From Treponema sp. (GTDB lineage: Bacteria > Spirochaetota > Spirochaetia > Treponematales > Treponemataceae): a DNA stretch of 64,000 nucleotides. Shown here piece after piece: positions 24,800 to 33,584 of this stretch. Each line of letters opens with the position of its first letter. Positions within the stretch are counted from its first letter, which is position 1. The stretch spans positions 1-64,000 of the forward strand of contig JAFUFU010000010.1 in NCBI GenBank assembly GCA_017469785.1, read 5' to 3'. The notes below the pieces were generated by a model. The model ran no database searches, was not told the DNA's origin, and saw only the letters and a list, made by a program, of their open reading frames with translations. A program made the translations under genes and the position numbers.

Positions 24800-26383
24800 A
24801 TGAAAAACTTAGTGGTTTTGTACGGTGCGGAGCTGAGCCTTCACGCTTTTGAAAAATCATTCGGCTCACAAAATGCTTTCCAGCGCGTCTTGGATTGGGC
24901 AGCTCTTTTTGGCGAAAAGATTGTTCTTTTCGTAAACGATTCATCACCTGTTTTCAGTCAGATTTCCGCCACTGTTTCTCAAAATCCCAAAGTTGACTTT
25001 ATCACCCATGAAGTCTGGTCAAAATCGCTTTTCATTTCAGAAATTTCTTCCGTCCTCAAAAAATACGGGGCTGCAAACGCCATTGTCTCTTACGCCGACA
25101 CGCCGTTTTTAAACAAAAAGCTAACCGAGGAGCTTTTGGACATGCACACGAAATATTCCGCCGAATATTCCTTTGCAGACGGCTTTCCCTACGGGCTCGT
25201 GCCGGAGGTAATCGAAGCTGGCACTGCCGCCATTCTTTCTGAACTTTCCAAAGACACTCTCAAATCCGAGGGCGAAAAGCCGCTTGACCGCGAGGCGATT
25301 TTTTCCGTAATGAAGGGCGACATCAATTCCTTTGAAATCGAAACCCTCATTTCTGACGTCGATTACCGTTTGCTCCGCTTTAATTTTGAGTCAAGCACAA
25401 AAATCAACGCTCTTTCCTGTAAAAATCTCTTTGATGCGGCCCGGCGTCAAAAAATCGACCTCGAAGACCCTTACGCCCTTTCGGATTTGGCCTCAAAAAC
25501 TGCTTCCGTCTGCCAGACCATTCCTGCTTTCTACAATATTCAGATTTCATCAAAATACGCCCACAAGTGTTCTTATTCACTTTCTTCTATTGGGATGAAT
25601 CCATGTCCAAAGGAGTTCATGCCGCTTTCTGATATCAAGAAAATCCTGGCCCGTATCCGTGATTTTTCAGAGAACGCGGTCATTTCCCTTTCAGCTTTTG
25701 GCGAGCCTCTTTTGCATCCGGATTTTCTTGAAGCCGCCCTTGAAGTCATCAATCAAAACGACGAAAATCACAAAATCTCCCTTTTAATCGAAACAGACGG
25801 TCTTTTGGTAACCGAAGAAATATCCCAAAAAATCTCCGCTCAAGCTTCCTCAAAAAATGCTGAGGTCAACTGGATTGTATTCATTGATGCGGTCGAAAAG
25901 TCAATGTACGCAAATATTCACGGTTGCGGCGACTCTGACTTCGAAAAGGCTCTTGCCTCTGTACCACTGCTCGAAAAATCCTTCCCCCATCATGTCTACC
26001 CCCAGTTCATGCGCATGAAAACAAACGAAGCCCAGCTTGAGGCCTTTTACCGCTTCTGGAAAGAAAAATCTTCTCCGTCCCAGGGAGAGCTTATCATCCA
26101 AAAATACAATTCTTTCTGCGGAATTCTGCCGGATTTAAAATCTGCGGATCTCTCGCCTGTAAACCGTCTTCCCTGCTGGCATTTGCGCCGTGACATGACG
26201 ATTCTTTCTGACGGCACGGTTCCCCTCTGTTTCCAGCATCCGGAAACTCCCCTTGGAAATCTCCTTTCAGGAGATATCGGCAAGGCATGGTCAAGTATCA
26301 TGGAAATGCTTGCCCGCCACATAAATAAAAATTACACTGCTGAGTGTGAAGCCTGTGATGAGTCCTATACCTTTAATTTTTAA
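24800..26383 (+). CDS. Spiro-SPASM-type protein (radical-SAM-like, degenerate cluster motif)
   Basis: 527 aa. Residues 1-240 look like a nucleotidyltransferase-type domain (AIVSYADTPFLNKKL). Residues 245-440 resemble a radical SAM barrel, and the C-terminus is a SPASM-type cysteine region: CWHLRRD, LCFQHPETPLGNLL and CEACDESY. Where a radical SAM enzyme has CxxxCxxC, this protein reads YAHKCSYSLSSIGMNPCP, so the Fe-S site is not canonical. The layout fits the spirochaete-restricted spiro-SPASM family, of unknown function. Leaderless start: TATACT (24787-24792, extended by TGC) 7 nt before the ATG. It heads a cluster with glycan genes. Confidence 0.82.
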   Translation: MKNLVVLYGAELSLHAFEKSFGSQNAFQRVLDWAALFGEKIVLFVNDSSPVFSQISATVSQNPKVDFITHEVWSKSLFISEISSVLKKYGAANAIVSYADTPFLNKKLTEELLDMHTKYSAEYSFADGFPYGLVPEVIEAGTAAILSELSKDTLKSEGEKPLDREAIFSVMKGDINSFEIETLISDVDYRLLRFNFESSTKINALSCKNLFDAARRQKIDLEDPYALSDLASKTASVCQTIPAFYNIQISSKYAHKCSYSLSSIGMNPCPKEFMPLSDIKKILARIRDFSENAVISLSAFGEPLLHPDFLEAALEVINQNDENHKISLLIETDGLLVTEEISQKISAQASSKNAEVNWIVFIDAVEKSMYANIHGCGDSDFEKALASVPLLEKSFPHHVYPQFMRMKTNEAQLEAFYRFWKEKSSPSQGELIIQKYNSFCGILPDLKSADLSPVNRLPCWHLRRDMTILSDGTVPLCFQHPETPLGNLLSGDIGKAWSSIMEMLARHINKNYTAECEACDESYTFNF

Positions 26384-26399
26384 TCAGAATCAAATTAAT

Positions 26400-27326
26400 A
26401 TGACTGTTCTCGGCGGAAAGGAAGCTGTTCCCAATATTAAGATGAATATAACAGCTCTCATAATCAATAAGGGCTGGTCATCTTTCCGTTCCAAAATGAT
26501 TGAGAACCTTATCCGCTGCGGTTTTGCGGAAATTATCTCTATCGAGGCGAATTCCGAAAACTATAGCATTGAGGATTTTTCACGCAAATTTCCCTTTGTA
26601 AAAATTATTATTCCACAGGGCGAGGTCAGCGAAGGTGATATTATCAACATCGGAATAGGGGAGTCCTCTTCCGAATATGTTCTGGTGCTTCGGGATTCCC
26701 TTGATTTTTCCCAGGATATCCTCATGCCTACCCTTGCCGCCAAGCTCACCGAAAACAACACTTTCTGCATTACTCCGAGGCTTTTAGGAAAAGGCGGCCT
26801 TGCATTTCCGGTGCTTTTTACTCCATCTATCCGCCGGGCTTCACTTAATGTGCTTTCAACATCTGTCGTTTCTGACGGAGTGTCAAACCTCTTTCCCTTT
26901 GATTATATCGGGCTTTACAACCGCAAAAAATTCATGGATTTAGGCGGATTCGACTATACGATTCTTTCCGAATATTGGCAGAACCTTGATTTTGCTTTCC
27001 GGGCCTGGCTCTGGGGCGAAAAAATCACTTTCTCAACGGCTTTCAGTCTCTCATACACCACCGATGTTCCGATCCTTGACAATTCGCCCAGCCAGTTCTC
27101 CAACCGCTTTTACCTGAAAAACCTTGTTCCCCGCATTGATAAAAAACACGCAGATCACGCTCTTATTCCGTCGTCATCCTTTTTTGCCTTTTGGGGCAGT
27201 TCTTCCTGCGGATTTTTCGAAGCACGGGCGCGTTTCAACGAAGCCAGGGAATGGGTTGAGCAGAACAAATACCGCTTCAAGCATGATGCCCTTGATTTGG
27301 TAGAAAACTGGGAAAACAATGTGTGA
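26400..27326 (+). CDS. Glycosyltransferase family 2-like protein
   Basis: 308 aa. The fold order fits a GT-A glycosyltransferase: an N-terminal strand-rich part (ITALIINKGWSSF, EIISIEANSE), a central acidic strand ending RDSLDFSQD, and a C-terminal GGFDYTILSEYWQNLDFAFR segment typical of GT2 acceptor sites. The usual DxD is not clear. The start at 26400 is 16 nt after the previous stop; an upstream in-frame ATG at 26346 would overlap it. Probably works with its neighbours on a surface or flagellin glycan. Confidence 0.75.
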   Translation: MTVLGGKEAVPNIKMNITALIINKGWSSFRSKMIENLIRCGFAEIISIEANSENYSIEDFSRKFPFVKIIIPQGEVSEGDIINIGIGESSSEYVLVLRDSLDFSQDILMPTLAAKLTENNTFCITPRLLGKGGLAFPVLFTPSIRRASLNVLSTSVVSDGVSNLFPFDYIGLYNRKKFMDLGGFDYTILSEYWQNLDFAFRAWLWGEKITFSTAFSLSYTTDVPILDNSPSQFSNRFYLKNLVPRIDKKHADHALIPSSSFFAFWGSSSCGFFEARARFNEAREWVEQNKYRFKHDALDLVENWENNV

Positions 27327-27369
27327 TTTTTATCTCTGTTGAATCTCCATGCCGCAAAATGTATAATAA

Positions 27370-27404
27370 GGGAATCTCTGAAAATTGCAATTTTTAGGGA
27401 ACCC
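27370..27404. repeat. Dispersed palindrome, copy 1
   Basis: Imperfect palindrome beginning GGGAATCTCTGAAAATTGC, nearly identical to a perfect palindrome at 32398-32431. It lies in the leader of the fusion gene at 27441, right after a TATAAT-like box (27362-27367). Confidence 0.7.
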
Positions 27405-27440
27405 ATAAACTTTGATTACAGAACGAACGGGTTTTTATAA

Positions 27441-29939
27441 ATGACAATTATAGCAGTACAATGCAGACTTTCTTCTACGCGCCTCCCGTCAAAGGCTCTC
27501 CTTCCTCTTGGCGGCAAAACTGTCCTCGACTGGACTCTTTCTGCCATGAAAAAGGTCAAGGCGGATGACTATTATGTGGCGACAGACTCATCTTCCTATG
27601 AGGCATTAAAGCCAGTCTGCGAGCGAAACGGATTTAAAATCTTTGAAGGCCCCCTTGAGGATGTCCTTGCGCGCTATTGCGCCCTCATCGAGGAGTCGAA
27701 TTGCGATGTGGTGCTCCGCGCCACGGCTGACAATCCCTTTTTGTTTTATGAAGCCGCCCAGTCCTTGCTGGACGAATTTGAATCCCGCTCCAAAAACGAG
27801 GATTTTGATTACATAACATATACCGGTCTCCCTCATGGAAGCGGAATTGAGGTTTTCAAGGCTGCTTCCCTGCTTAAAGCCAGGGCGCTGACAAACCTTG
27901 CTTACGACCATGAGCATGTCGGGCCCAGCCTCTACAACCATCCGGAACATTTCAAGTCTCTTTTCCTTCCTTCTCCGGCTCAGTGGTATTATCCTTCATT
28001 GCGCACGACTATCGACACCATCACTGACTACAAACGCGCCGAGTCTGCCGTAAAAATCATCTCGGGCTCCGTCAGCGAGCAGGAGCCCGTAAAGGAACCG
28101 TACACTACTGAGCAGATCCTTTCTGCCTTTGAGAGCCCGGATTTATACAGACCGATTCTCACGGTTCCCTGCGTCAAAAAAGGAAAGGGAACGGGGCATC
28201 TCCGCCGTTGCCTCAAAATTGCTCTTGAAACCGGCGCGAATGTCTACATCGGCGAAGATGCCGGGCTCGAAGAAAAGGACGAGCTGATCGAGGACGCAAA
28301 GAAAAACGGCCTTTCAGACGAACAGATTGTAAGCCACCTGCCCGAAAAAAACGAGTATGAGTTGATTGTCACCGATGCCTTTACCCTTGACAGGGAGCTT
28401 GCCCTGCAGCTTTCAAAGGCCGCGCCTCTCCTCGCGATTGATGAGGGCTCACTTAATGCGAATCTCTGTGACTGTCTCCTCGATATAATTCCTTCATATG
28501 GCCTTGAGCGTCCTGCGAATTTTTCAGACCCATCATTCGTCTCCCTGCCTGAGCATCGCCGAAGCGCAAAAAAGCCTGAAAACTTTGATGAGATAAAGTC
28601 CGTCCTTGTTACCGTCGGAGGTGAGGATCCCGGCGATTTGGTTGTTCCGTCGGCAATTGCCTTTGCCGCAAGCGGCAAGAAAATCACAGCAATCGTGCAA
28701 AGCCCCGAGGAGGCAGAGCTTCGTGTGCCGGAAGATATCCGCAAAAAAATCTCATTTATCCGGCCTGTCCACAACCTCAAGGAGCAGCTTTCTTCTTATG
28801 ATGTTGTTGTCACCCATTACGGTTTTACCGCTTTTGAGGCCCTTGCCGCAGGTTGCGGGGTCATCCTCCTGGGAACAACTCCGCTTCATGTAAATCTCGC
28901 TCAAAAATACGGTTTCGCAAGCCTCTCACAGCCCCAGATTTCTTCTGACAACGCGCTTTCTTATCTCAAAAACATTTCTTCGCTTTATCCTGATTCTCCT
29001 TTCATTAAGGAAGGGGCAGGCAAAAAAAGTCTCGGAGATTTTATAAAGCTCCTCTCCTGCGGAAAAAGAAATCCATGCCCTGTATGCCGTGATGATGACG
29101 CTTCCCATGAGAATCCCATTGTGGCCCGCACGTCCCTTCACACATTCCGCCGTTGCAAAACTTGCGGAATGCTCTACATGTCTTGGACTCATGCCAGCGA
29201 CAAAAATTACAATTCCTATTATTTCTTCGAGGATTACAAAAAACAATACGGAAAGACTTATCTGGACGATTTCAAGAATATCAAAAAACAGTGCGTGCGT
29301 CGTACAAGCGTGGTGGATATGCTTTACCGAAGCGACCACAAGGCCGTCACTCCGGCTGTCTTGGACATAGGCTGCGCTTTCGGGCCTTACCTTGACGCGG
29401 CCAATGATGCGGGCTGGCAGGTCTTCGGCACGGATATTTCCAAGGAGGCCGTGGATTATGTCCAGAATTCCCTTCATTATCCGGCTGCCGTCGCCTCCTT
29501 CCCTGACTTTGACCCGGTTTCTGAATTCGGCGTGAAGAATTTTGACGCGGTGACCATGTGGTATGTCATCGAGCATTTTCAGGACTTGGATTCAGTTTTG
29601 CGCGGAGTTTCAAAAATCCTTAAAAACGGAGGCATTTTTGCCTTCTCAACGCCATCTGCAAGCGGTGTTTCGGGCAGGTTCAACACCCAGTCTTTCTTCC
29701 AGAATTCCCCCACAGATCATTTTACCCTCTGGGAGCCGGGCAGGGCTGCCTCAATCCTCAAGCGATATGGCTTTAAGGTCTGCAAAATGGTCTCAACCGG
29801 TCACCACCCTGAGCGATTTCCAAATCTCAAAGGGCAAAAATCAACCAGCCTGAAATTCGCCCTTTATTCCACAGCCAGCCACTTCTTCGGTCTCGGGGAT
29901 ACATTCGAGGTCTACTGCAAAAAAGAAAAAGACTGTTAA
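27441..29939 (+). CDS. Triple fusion: SpsF-type cytidylyltransferase, PseG-like hydrolase, methyltransferase
   Basis: 832 aa with three enzymes in line. Residues 1-225: SpsF/NeuA-type nucleotidyltransferase (QCRLSSTRLPSKALLPLGGK, ADNPFLF). Residues 235-530: PseG/SpsG-like UDP-sugar hydrolase of the GT-B fold (KGKGTGHLRRCLKIA, VLVTVGGEDPG, VTHYGFTAFEALAAG). Residues 540-830: class I SAM-dependent methyltransferase with a zinc-ribbon start (CPVC, CKTCGM), the SAM loop LDIGCAFGPYLDAA and MWYVIEHFQDL. These activities fit nonulosonic-acid-like sugar synthesis and decoration, a known route to flagellin glycosylation. The natural substrate is inference. Confidence 0.9.
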   Translation: MTIIAVQCRLSSTRLPSKALLPLGGKTVLDWTLSAMKKVKADDYYVATDSSSYEALKPVCERNGFKIFEGPLEDVLARYCALIEESNCDVVLRATADNPFLFYEAAQSLLDEFESRSKNEDFDYITYTGLPHGSGIEVFKAASLLKARALTNLAYDHEHVGPSLYNHPEHFKSLFLPSPAQWYYPSLRTTIDTITDYKRAESAVKIISGSVSEQEPVKEPYTTEQILSAFESPDLYRPILTVPCVKKGKGTGHLRRCLKIALETGANVYIGEDAGLEEKDELIEDAKKNGLSDEQIVSHLPEKNEYELIVTDAFTLDRELALQLSKAAPLLAIDEGSLNANLCDCLLDIIPSYGLERPANFSDPSFVSLPEHRRSAKKPENFDEIKSVLVTVGGEDPGDLVVPSAIAFAASGKKITAIVQSPEEAELRVPEDIRKKISFIRPVHNLKEQLSSYDVVVTHYGFTAFEALAAGCGVILLGTTPLHVNLAQKYGFASLSQPQISSDNALSYLKNISSLYPDSPFIKEGAGKKSLGDFIKLLSCGKRNPCPVCRDDDASHENPIVARTSLHTFRRCKTCGMLYMSWTHASDKNYNSYYFFEDYKKQYGKTYLDDFKNIKKQCVRRTSVVDMLYRSDHKAVTPAVLDIGCAFGPYLDAANDAGWQVFGTDISKEAVDYVQNSLHYPAAVASFPDFDPVSEFGVKNFDAVTMWYVIEHFQDLDSVLRGVSKILKNGGIFAFSTPSASGVSGRFNTQSFFQNSPTDHFTLWEPGRAASILKRYGFKVCKMVSTGHHPERFPNLKGQKSTSLKFALYSTASHFFGLGDTFEVYCKKEKDC

Positions 29940-29940
29940 T

Positions 29941-30738
29941 ATGAGCCAAACGATTACATCTTCTGTAAAAACATCAGATTCAGAACTTCCTTATGCACAG
30001 TTCGGAAGCGGCAAAAAGACTCTTGTCATTCTTCCAGGCCTCTATACAAAAAGTCTCATGCCTTTGGCCGAGACTGTTGCCAATCAGTACCAGCGATTTA
30101 TCAGCGAATATAAAGTCTTTCTCTTTGACCGCGTGACTAAACCTCTCCAAGGCTATTCTGCCTATGACATGGCTGAAGACACAATTTGCGCCATGGATTC
30201 TCTTTCCCTAAAAGATTGCTATGTGCTTGGAGTTTCTGCAGGCGGCATTGTGGGGCAGATTATCGCAGCCAGGCGGCCTGATTTGGTAAAAAAACTTGCC
30301 TTGTCTTCAACAAGCGCAAAAGAAACGGCTCTCAGCAAAAAAATCTTTGAGGAATGGCGGGCACTGGCTCAGTCTGGCAATCAGTCTGCCCTGAATGAGT
30401 CATTTGCAAGGAACGTCTACACAGGCACTTTCTATCAAAAATATAAAGAAGCGATTCTTTCTTCCCTTGATGGTGCTACGAACGAAGACTTGGAGCGATT
30501 TGCCATTTTCGTCTCATCTCTTTTAGGCATTGATGTTACTAAAGAATGTTCCTCAATCTCATGCCCGCTTCTTGCTGTAGGGGCGGAAGAAGACAATGTT
30601 TTCGGCTATGAGGCAGCTCAGGAGCTTTCAGAGAGAAGTCATGGTAAATACATTCTTTTCAAAGGCTACGGACACGCCGTTTACGACGAAGCCCCGGATT
30701 TCCTCGATAAAATTCAGGCCTTTTTTGTGAGCCGGTGA
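29941..30738 (+). CDS. Alpha/beta hydrolase
   Basis: 265 aa. Nucleophile elbow GVSAGG (serine near 100), an acidic residue in the LLAVGAEEDN strand, and catalytic histidine in GYGHAVYDEAP near the C-terminus. The oxyanion region is VILPGLYTKS. It begins 1 nt after the previous stop, so it belongs to the glycan operon and may act as an esterase or a thioesterase. The substrate is unknown. Confidence 0.88.
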   Translation: MSQTITSSVKTSDSELPYAQFGSGKKTLVILPGLYTKSLMPLAETVANQYQRFISEYKVFLFDRVTKPLQGYSAYDMAEDTICAMDSLSLKDCYVLGVSAGGIVGQIIAARRPDLVKKLALSSTSAKETALSKKIFEEWRALAQSGNQSALNESFARNVYTGTFYQKYKEAILSSLDGATNEDLERFAIFVSSLLGIDVTKECSSISCPLLAVGAEEDNVFGYEAAQELSERSHGKYILFKGYGHAVYDEAPDFLDKIQAFFVSR

Positions 30739-30741
30739 TTC

Positions 30742-30896
30742 TTTAAGTCAATTCCTGCGTGAGGCCGGACTCTCGCACAAATGAACAGGCTCATGCCCTG
30801 CTTGAAAAAGAGAAGGGCTCGTGCATTCAGGAAGTCAACTTGCAGAAAGAAAGCATTTCTTTCCTTGAAAAAGATAAATGCTTAAATTATAATTAA
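30742..30896 (+). pseudogene. Decayed MerR-type regulator fragment
   Basis: One frame gives SLSQFLREAGLSHK then a stop, resembling the second helix of a MerR DNA-binding domain. A second frame (30774-30896) gives QAHALLEKEKGSC, LQKESISFLEKDKC and a stop, like the C-terminal coiled coil of that family. The middle is missing. Confidence 0.45.
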
Positions 30897-30915
30897 AATT
30901 AAGGAGCTGTTAATT

Positions 30916-31980
30916 ATGAAAAAGACAAATAAATCATTCTTTGTGCTTGCACTTCTTTCGCTTGCACTTCTTTCTTGCAGTCGTGCGCCGGAAAACGCAA
31001 AAAAGAAAAATCCCCTTTCCCTCTGGAACGACGATGCGGCTTCAAAAAATGCTCTTATTGACTATGTAAAGGCTGTCACCGATGAAAAATCCCCGGATTT
31101 TATTCCCGTAAAAGACCGAATCGCCACATTCGACATGGACGGAACTTTTGTCGCTGAGTTGTACCCAAGCTATTTTGAGTACAATATGCTGGAATACCGC
31201 GTTTTGGACGATCCTTCATACAAGGACATCGCTCCCGCAGACGTAAAGGAAACTGCCCAGAATATCCGCGACTTTGTCCGAAATGGCACAAAGCTTCCTG
31301 ACCACTTCGATATGAAGCACGCATATGCCGCCGCAAAAGCATATTCTGGCATGACCATTGCTGAATTCGACGCTTATGTGAAAGATTTCGGCAAAAAAGC
31401 CGCTAACGGCTTTAAGGGAATGATTTACGGGGAAAGCTTCTACAAGCCAATGCTTGAAGTCTTCGATTATCTCAATGAAAACGGCTTTACCTGCTATGTA
31501 GTCTCTGGCTCTGACCGCTTTATCTGCCGCGCTTTGACAGAGTCTATCGGCATTGAGCCGAACCGGGTAATCGGCATGGATGTAGTTCTTAAATCAAGCA
31601 ATCAGGGAGATGCCGAAGGCGTAGATTACACAATGGCTAAGGGCGAGGACATCTTCCGAACTGACGAGCTTATCATCAAAAACCTCAAGACTAATAAGGT
31701 TAAGCAGATTACCCAGGAAATCGGAAAAGTTCCGGTCCTTTCTTTCGGAAACAGTGGCGGCGACTCAGCTATGCACAACTTTGCCCTGAGCAACAAAAAA
31801 TACAAGAGTGCGGCCTTCATGCTCATCGCAGATGACGATGCAAAAGATCACGCTAACAGAGAAAAGGCTCTTAAACTCGGAAAAGACTGGAAAGATGCCG
31901 GCTATGTCGTAATTTCAATGCGCGACGACTGGAAAACGATTTACGGAAATGGAGTCGAAAAAACAGATTTCTCTTTCTAG
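30916..31980 (+). CDS. HAD-family phosphatase lipoprotein
   Basis: 354 aa. Signal peptide with lipobox (ALLSLALLSC, Cys21), so it is predicted to be anchored in a membrane facing the periplasm or outside. The phosphatase core has motif I FDMDGTF, motif II YVVSGSDRF and motif IV LSFGNSGGDSAM, as in the phosphoserine-phosphatase branch of the HAD superfamily. Substrate unknown. The start has an AAGGAG site. Confidence 0.92.
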   Translation: MKKTNKSFFVLALLSLALLSCSRAPENAKKKNPLSLWNDDAASKNALIDYVKAVTDEKSPDFIPVKDRIATFDMDGTFVAELYPSYFEYNMLEYRVLDDPSYKDIAPADVKETAQNIRDFVRNGTKLPDHFDMKHAYAAAKAYSGMTIAEFDAYVKDFGKKAANGFKGMIYGESFYKPMLEVFDYLNENGFTCYVVSGSDRFICRALTESIGIEPNRVIGMDVVLKSSNQGDAEGVDYTMAKGEDIFRTDELIIKNLKTNKVKQITQEIGKVPVLSFGNSGGDSAMHNFALSNKKYKSAAFMLIADDDAKDHANREKALKLGKDWKDAGYVVISMRDDWKTIYGNGVEKTDFSF

Positions 31981-32014
31981 GATGGACGCATAATTCCTGC
32001 GGGAAATGCAATGT

Positions 32015-32395
32015 CATGAAAAAAATATTCACAGCATTTTCTTTTTTTTTGCAATCTCTTTGATGACGGCAATTTCCTTCTCTTCCTGCAAAAGCGCGGG
32101 AGTGGAGCGGGTCGTCCTCGGTGACGAGCAGGAGCAGGCCTGTCTTCCTCTTTTAAAAGGCAGGCGGGTCGCCCTTTTTTCAAATCACACTGGAATCGTC
32201 GGGGATAAAATAATCCTTGCGGACGGTCCTGTCCATTATGGCGGAAATGATTTGTACGGAAAAGACGATGAAGGAAGCCTACGAAAGCAAATCTTCGAAG
32301 GAAAATCTGCGGCTGAAATCAAAAAAGAATGGCAGGTTGAGACAGAGGCTTTTAAAAATCAGCGGAAAAAATATCTTCTCTATAAAGAATCTTAA
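32015..32395 (+). pseudogene. Remnant of a DUF1343 / NamZ-like exo-muramidase lipoprotein
   Basis: The start MKKIFTAFSFFLQSL runs into a stop because of an indel in a T run. The other frame continues with a lipobox (SFSSCKSAG), then KGRRVALFSNHTGIV, typical of the DUF1343 N-terminus. It jumps directly to the family's C-terminus (SLRKQIFEGKSAAEI, RKKYLLY). About 300 internal residues are missing, so the gene is inactive. Confidence 0.7.
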
Positions 32396-32397
32396 AG

Positions 32398-32431
32398 GGA
32401 ATCTCTAAAAATTGCAATTTTTAGAGATTCC
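32398..32431. repeat. Perfect 34-bp palindrome, copy 2
   Basis: Arms GGAATCTCTAAAAATT with a GC centre; both arms match perfectly. It follows the NamZ remnant and precedes the BMP lipoprotein promoter. It is not followed by a T run, so a dispersed repeat or protein-binding site is likelier than a terminator. A diverged copy is at 27370-27404. Confidence 0.8.
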
Positions 32432-32485
32432 ATAAATTGTTTCAAAGCAAGTAATGTATTATAATAGCAAGGATAGGAGCCTCTT

Positions 32486-33568
32486 GTGAAAAAATCTTTT
32501 CCATTCCTTGTCTTTTCTTTTTGCTGTTCCATCGTTTTTTTGGGCTGCCATAATGACAAAGCGCCAGCTATTATTTCAAAATTAGTGACGGATGGGCTGG
32601 GCGTTAACGATAAATCCTACAATGCGAGTGCATGGGAAGGGCTCTTGCGCTTTTACGGAGACTCTGTTGGGGAGGAAGAGCATTTCGGTACTCTTTACGA
32701 TGTGGCGATTTGCAACGATAGCGGAAAATATTTTTCTGATTTGAGGGCTATTTCTGAAGAGAAGCCTGACCTCGTTATTATAACAGGATTTGTCCTTACT
32801 GATGCGATCCGGAGTGTCTCTCTTGTCTACCCGGAGCAAAAATTCCTTATGATTGACGGCATCAATCTCTCAAATGATAATGTTCAGAATTATCTTTTTG
32901 CCTCAGAAGAAGGTTCCTATCTTGTCGGTATGTTAGCCGCAGAGCAGTCAATCAAAGAGGGGGTGCGAAATCCCCGCTTTGGTTTTATAGGCGGAATGGA
33001 AAGCGATTCAATAATTGATTTTGAGATTGGTTATGCGCAGGGGATCCGTGCCGTCCTTCCGGACGCAGAGGTGCTTTCTTTCTATACCGATGACTGGAGC
33101 AGGCCTGCACTGGCGGCTTCAAAGGCCAAAGTTTGGTATGACAATGGAGTCTATGCGATTTATACGGCTGCCGGCATGTGCGGGAACGGTACGATTGCAG
33201 AAGCCGTTTCTCACCGCAAGGTCGGCAAAAATGTTTGGGCTATTGGCGTAGATCAGGATCAGTTCGTTGAGGGCGTCTACGGTGTGGGAAAATCCGCCGT
33301 CCTTACTTCAATGATAAAAAGGGTGGATAATGCTGTGGAAATCGGCTTGAATTCTGTCCGTACGGGCACTTTTAAGGGTGGCTCAAGAATCCTGTCCCTG
33401 AAAGACAAATCTGTGGGCTTTTCGACCACCAATACAGAATTAGATCCGGAAGCAATTAAGCAGGTGCAGGCCGTGCAGGCTGAAATAATATCCGGTAAGC
33501 GCGATGTCATCGCAACTTATAAAGACCGGGCTGCCGCTGAATCGATTTTGAGGACGATAAAAAGATAA
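32486..33568 (+). CDS. BMP-family lipoprotein (TmpC-like)
   Basis: 360 aa. GTG start with a GGATAGGAG site. Lipobox SIVFLGC (Cys21). Ligand domain of the BMP/TmpC family: KLVTDGLGVNDKSYNASAWE, PDLVIITGFVLTDAI, EEGSYLVGMLAA, FGFIGGMESDSIIDFEIGYA, NVWAIGVDQDQF and VLTSMIKRVDNAVE. TmpC relatives bind purine nucleosides. No ABC permease is nearby; a membrane-bound phosphatase regulator starts 16 nt downstream, suggesting a sensing rather than a transport role. Confidence 0.93.
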   Translation: MKKSFPFLVFSFCCSIVFLGCHNDKAPAIISKLVTDGLGVNDKSYNASAWEGLLRFYGDSVGEEEHFGTLYDVAICNDSGKYFSDLRAISEEKPDLVIITGFVLTDAIRSVSLVYPEQKFLMIDGINLSNDNVQNYLFASEEGSYLVGMLAAEQSIKEGVRNPRFGFIGGMESDSIIDFEIGYAQGIRAVLPDAEVLSFYTDDWSRPALAASKAKVWYDNGVYAIYTAAGMCGNGTIAEAVSHRKVGKNVWAIGVDQDQFVEGVYGVGKSAVLTSMIKRVDNAVEIGLNSVRTGTFKGGSRILSLKDKSVGFSTTNTELDPEAIKQVQAVQAEIISGKRDVIATYKDRAAAESILRTIKR

Positions 33569-33584
33569 GCGGAAGGAATGATTC

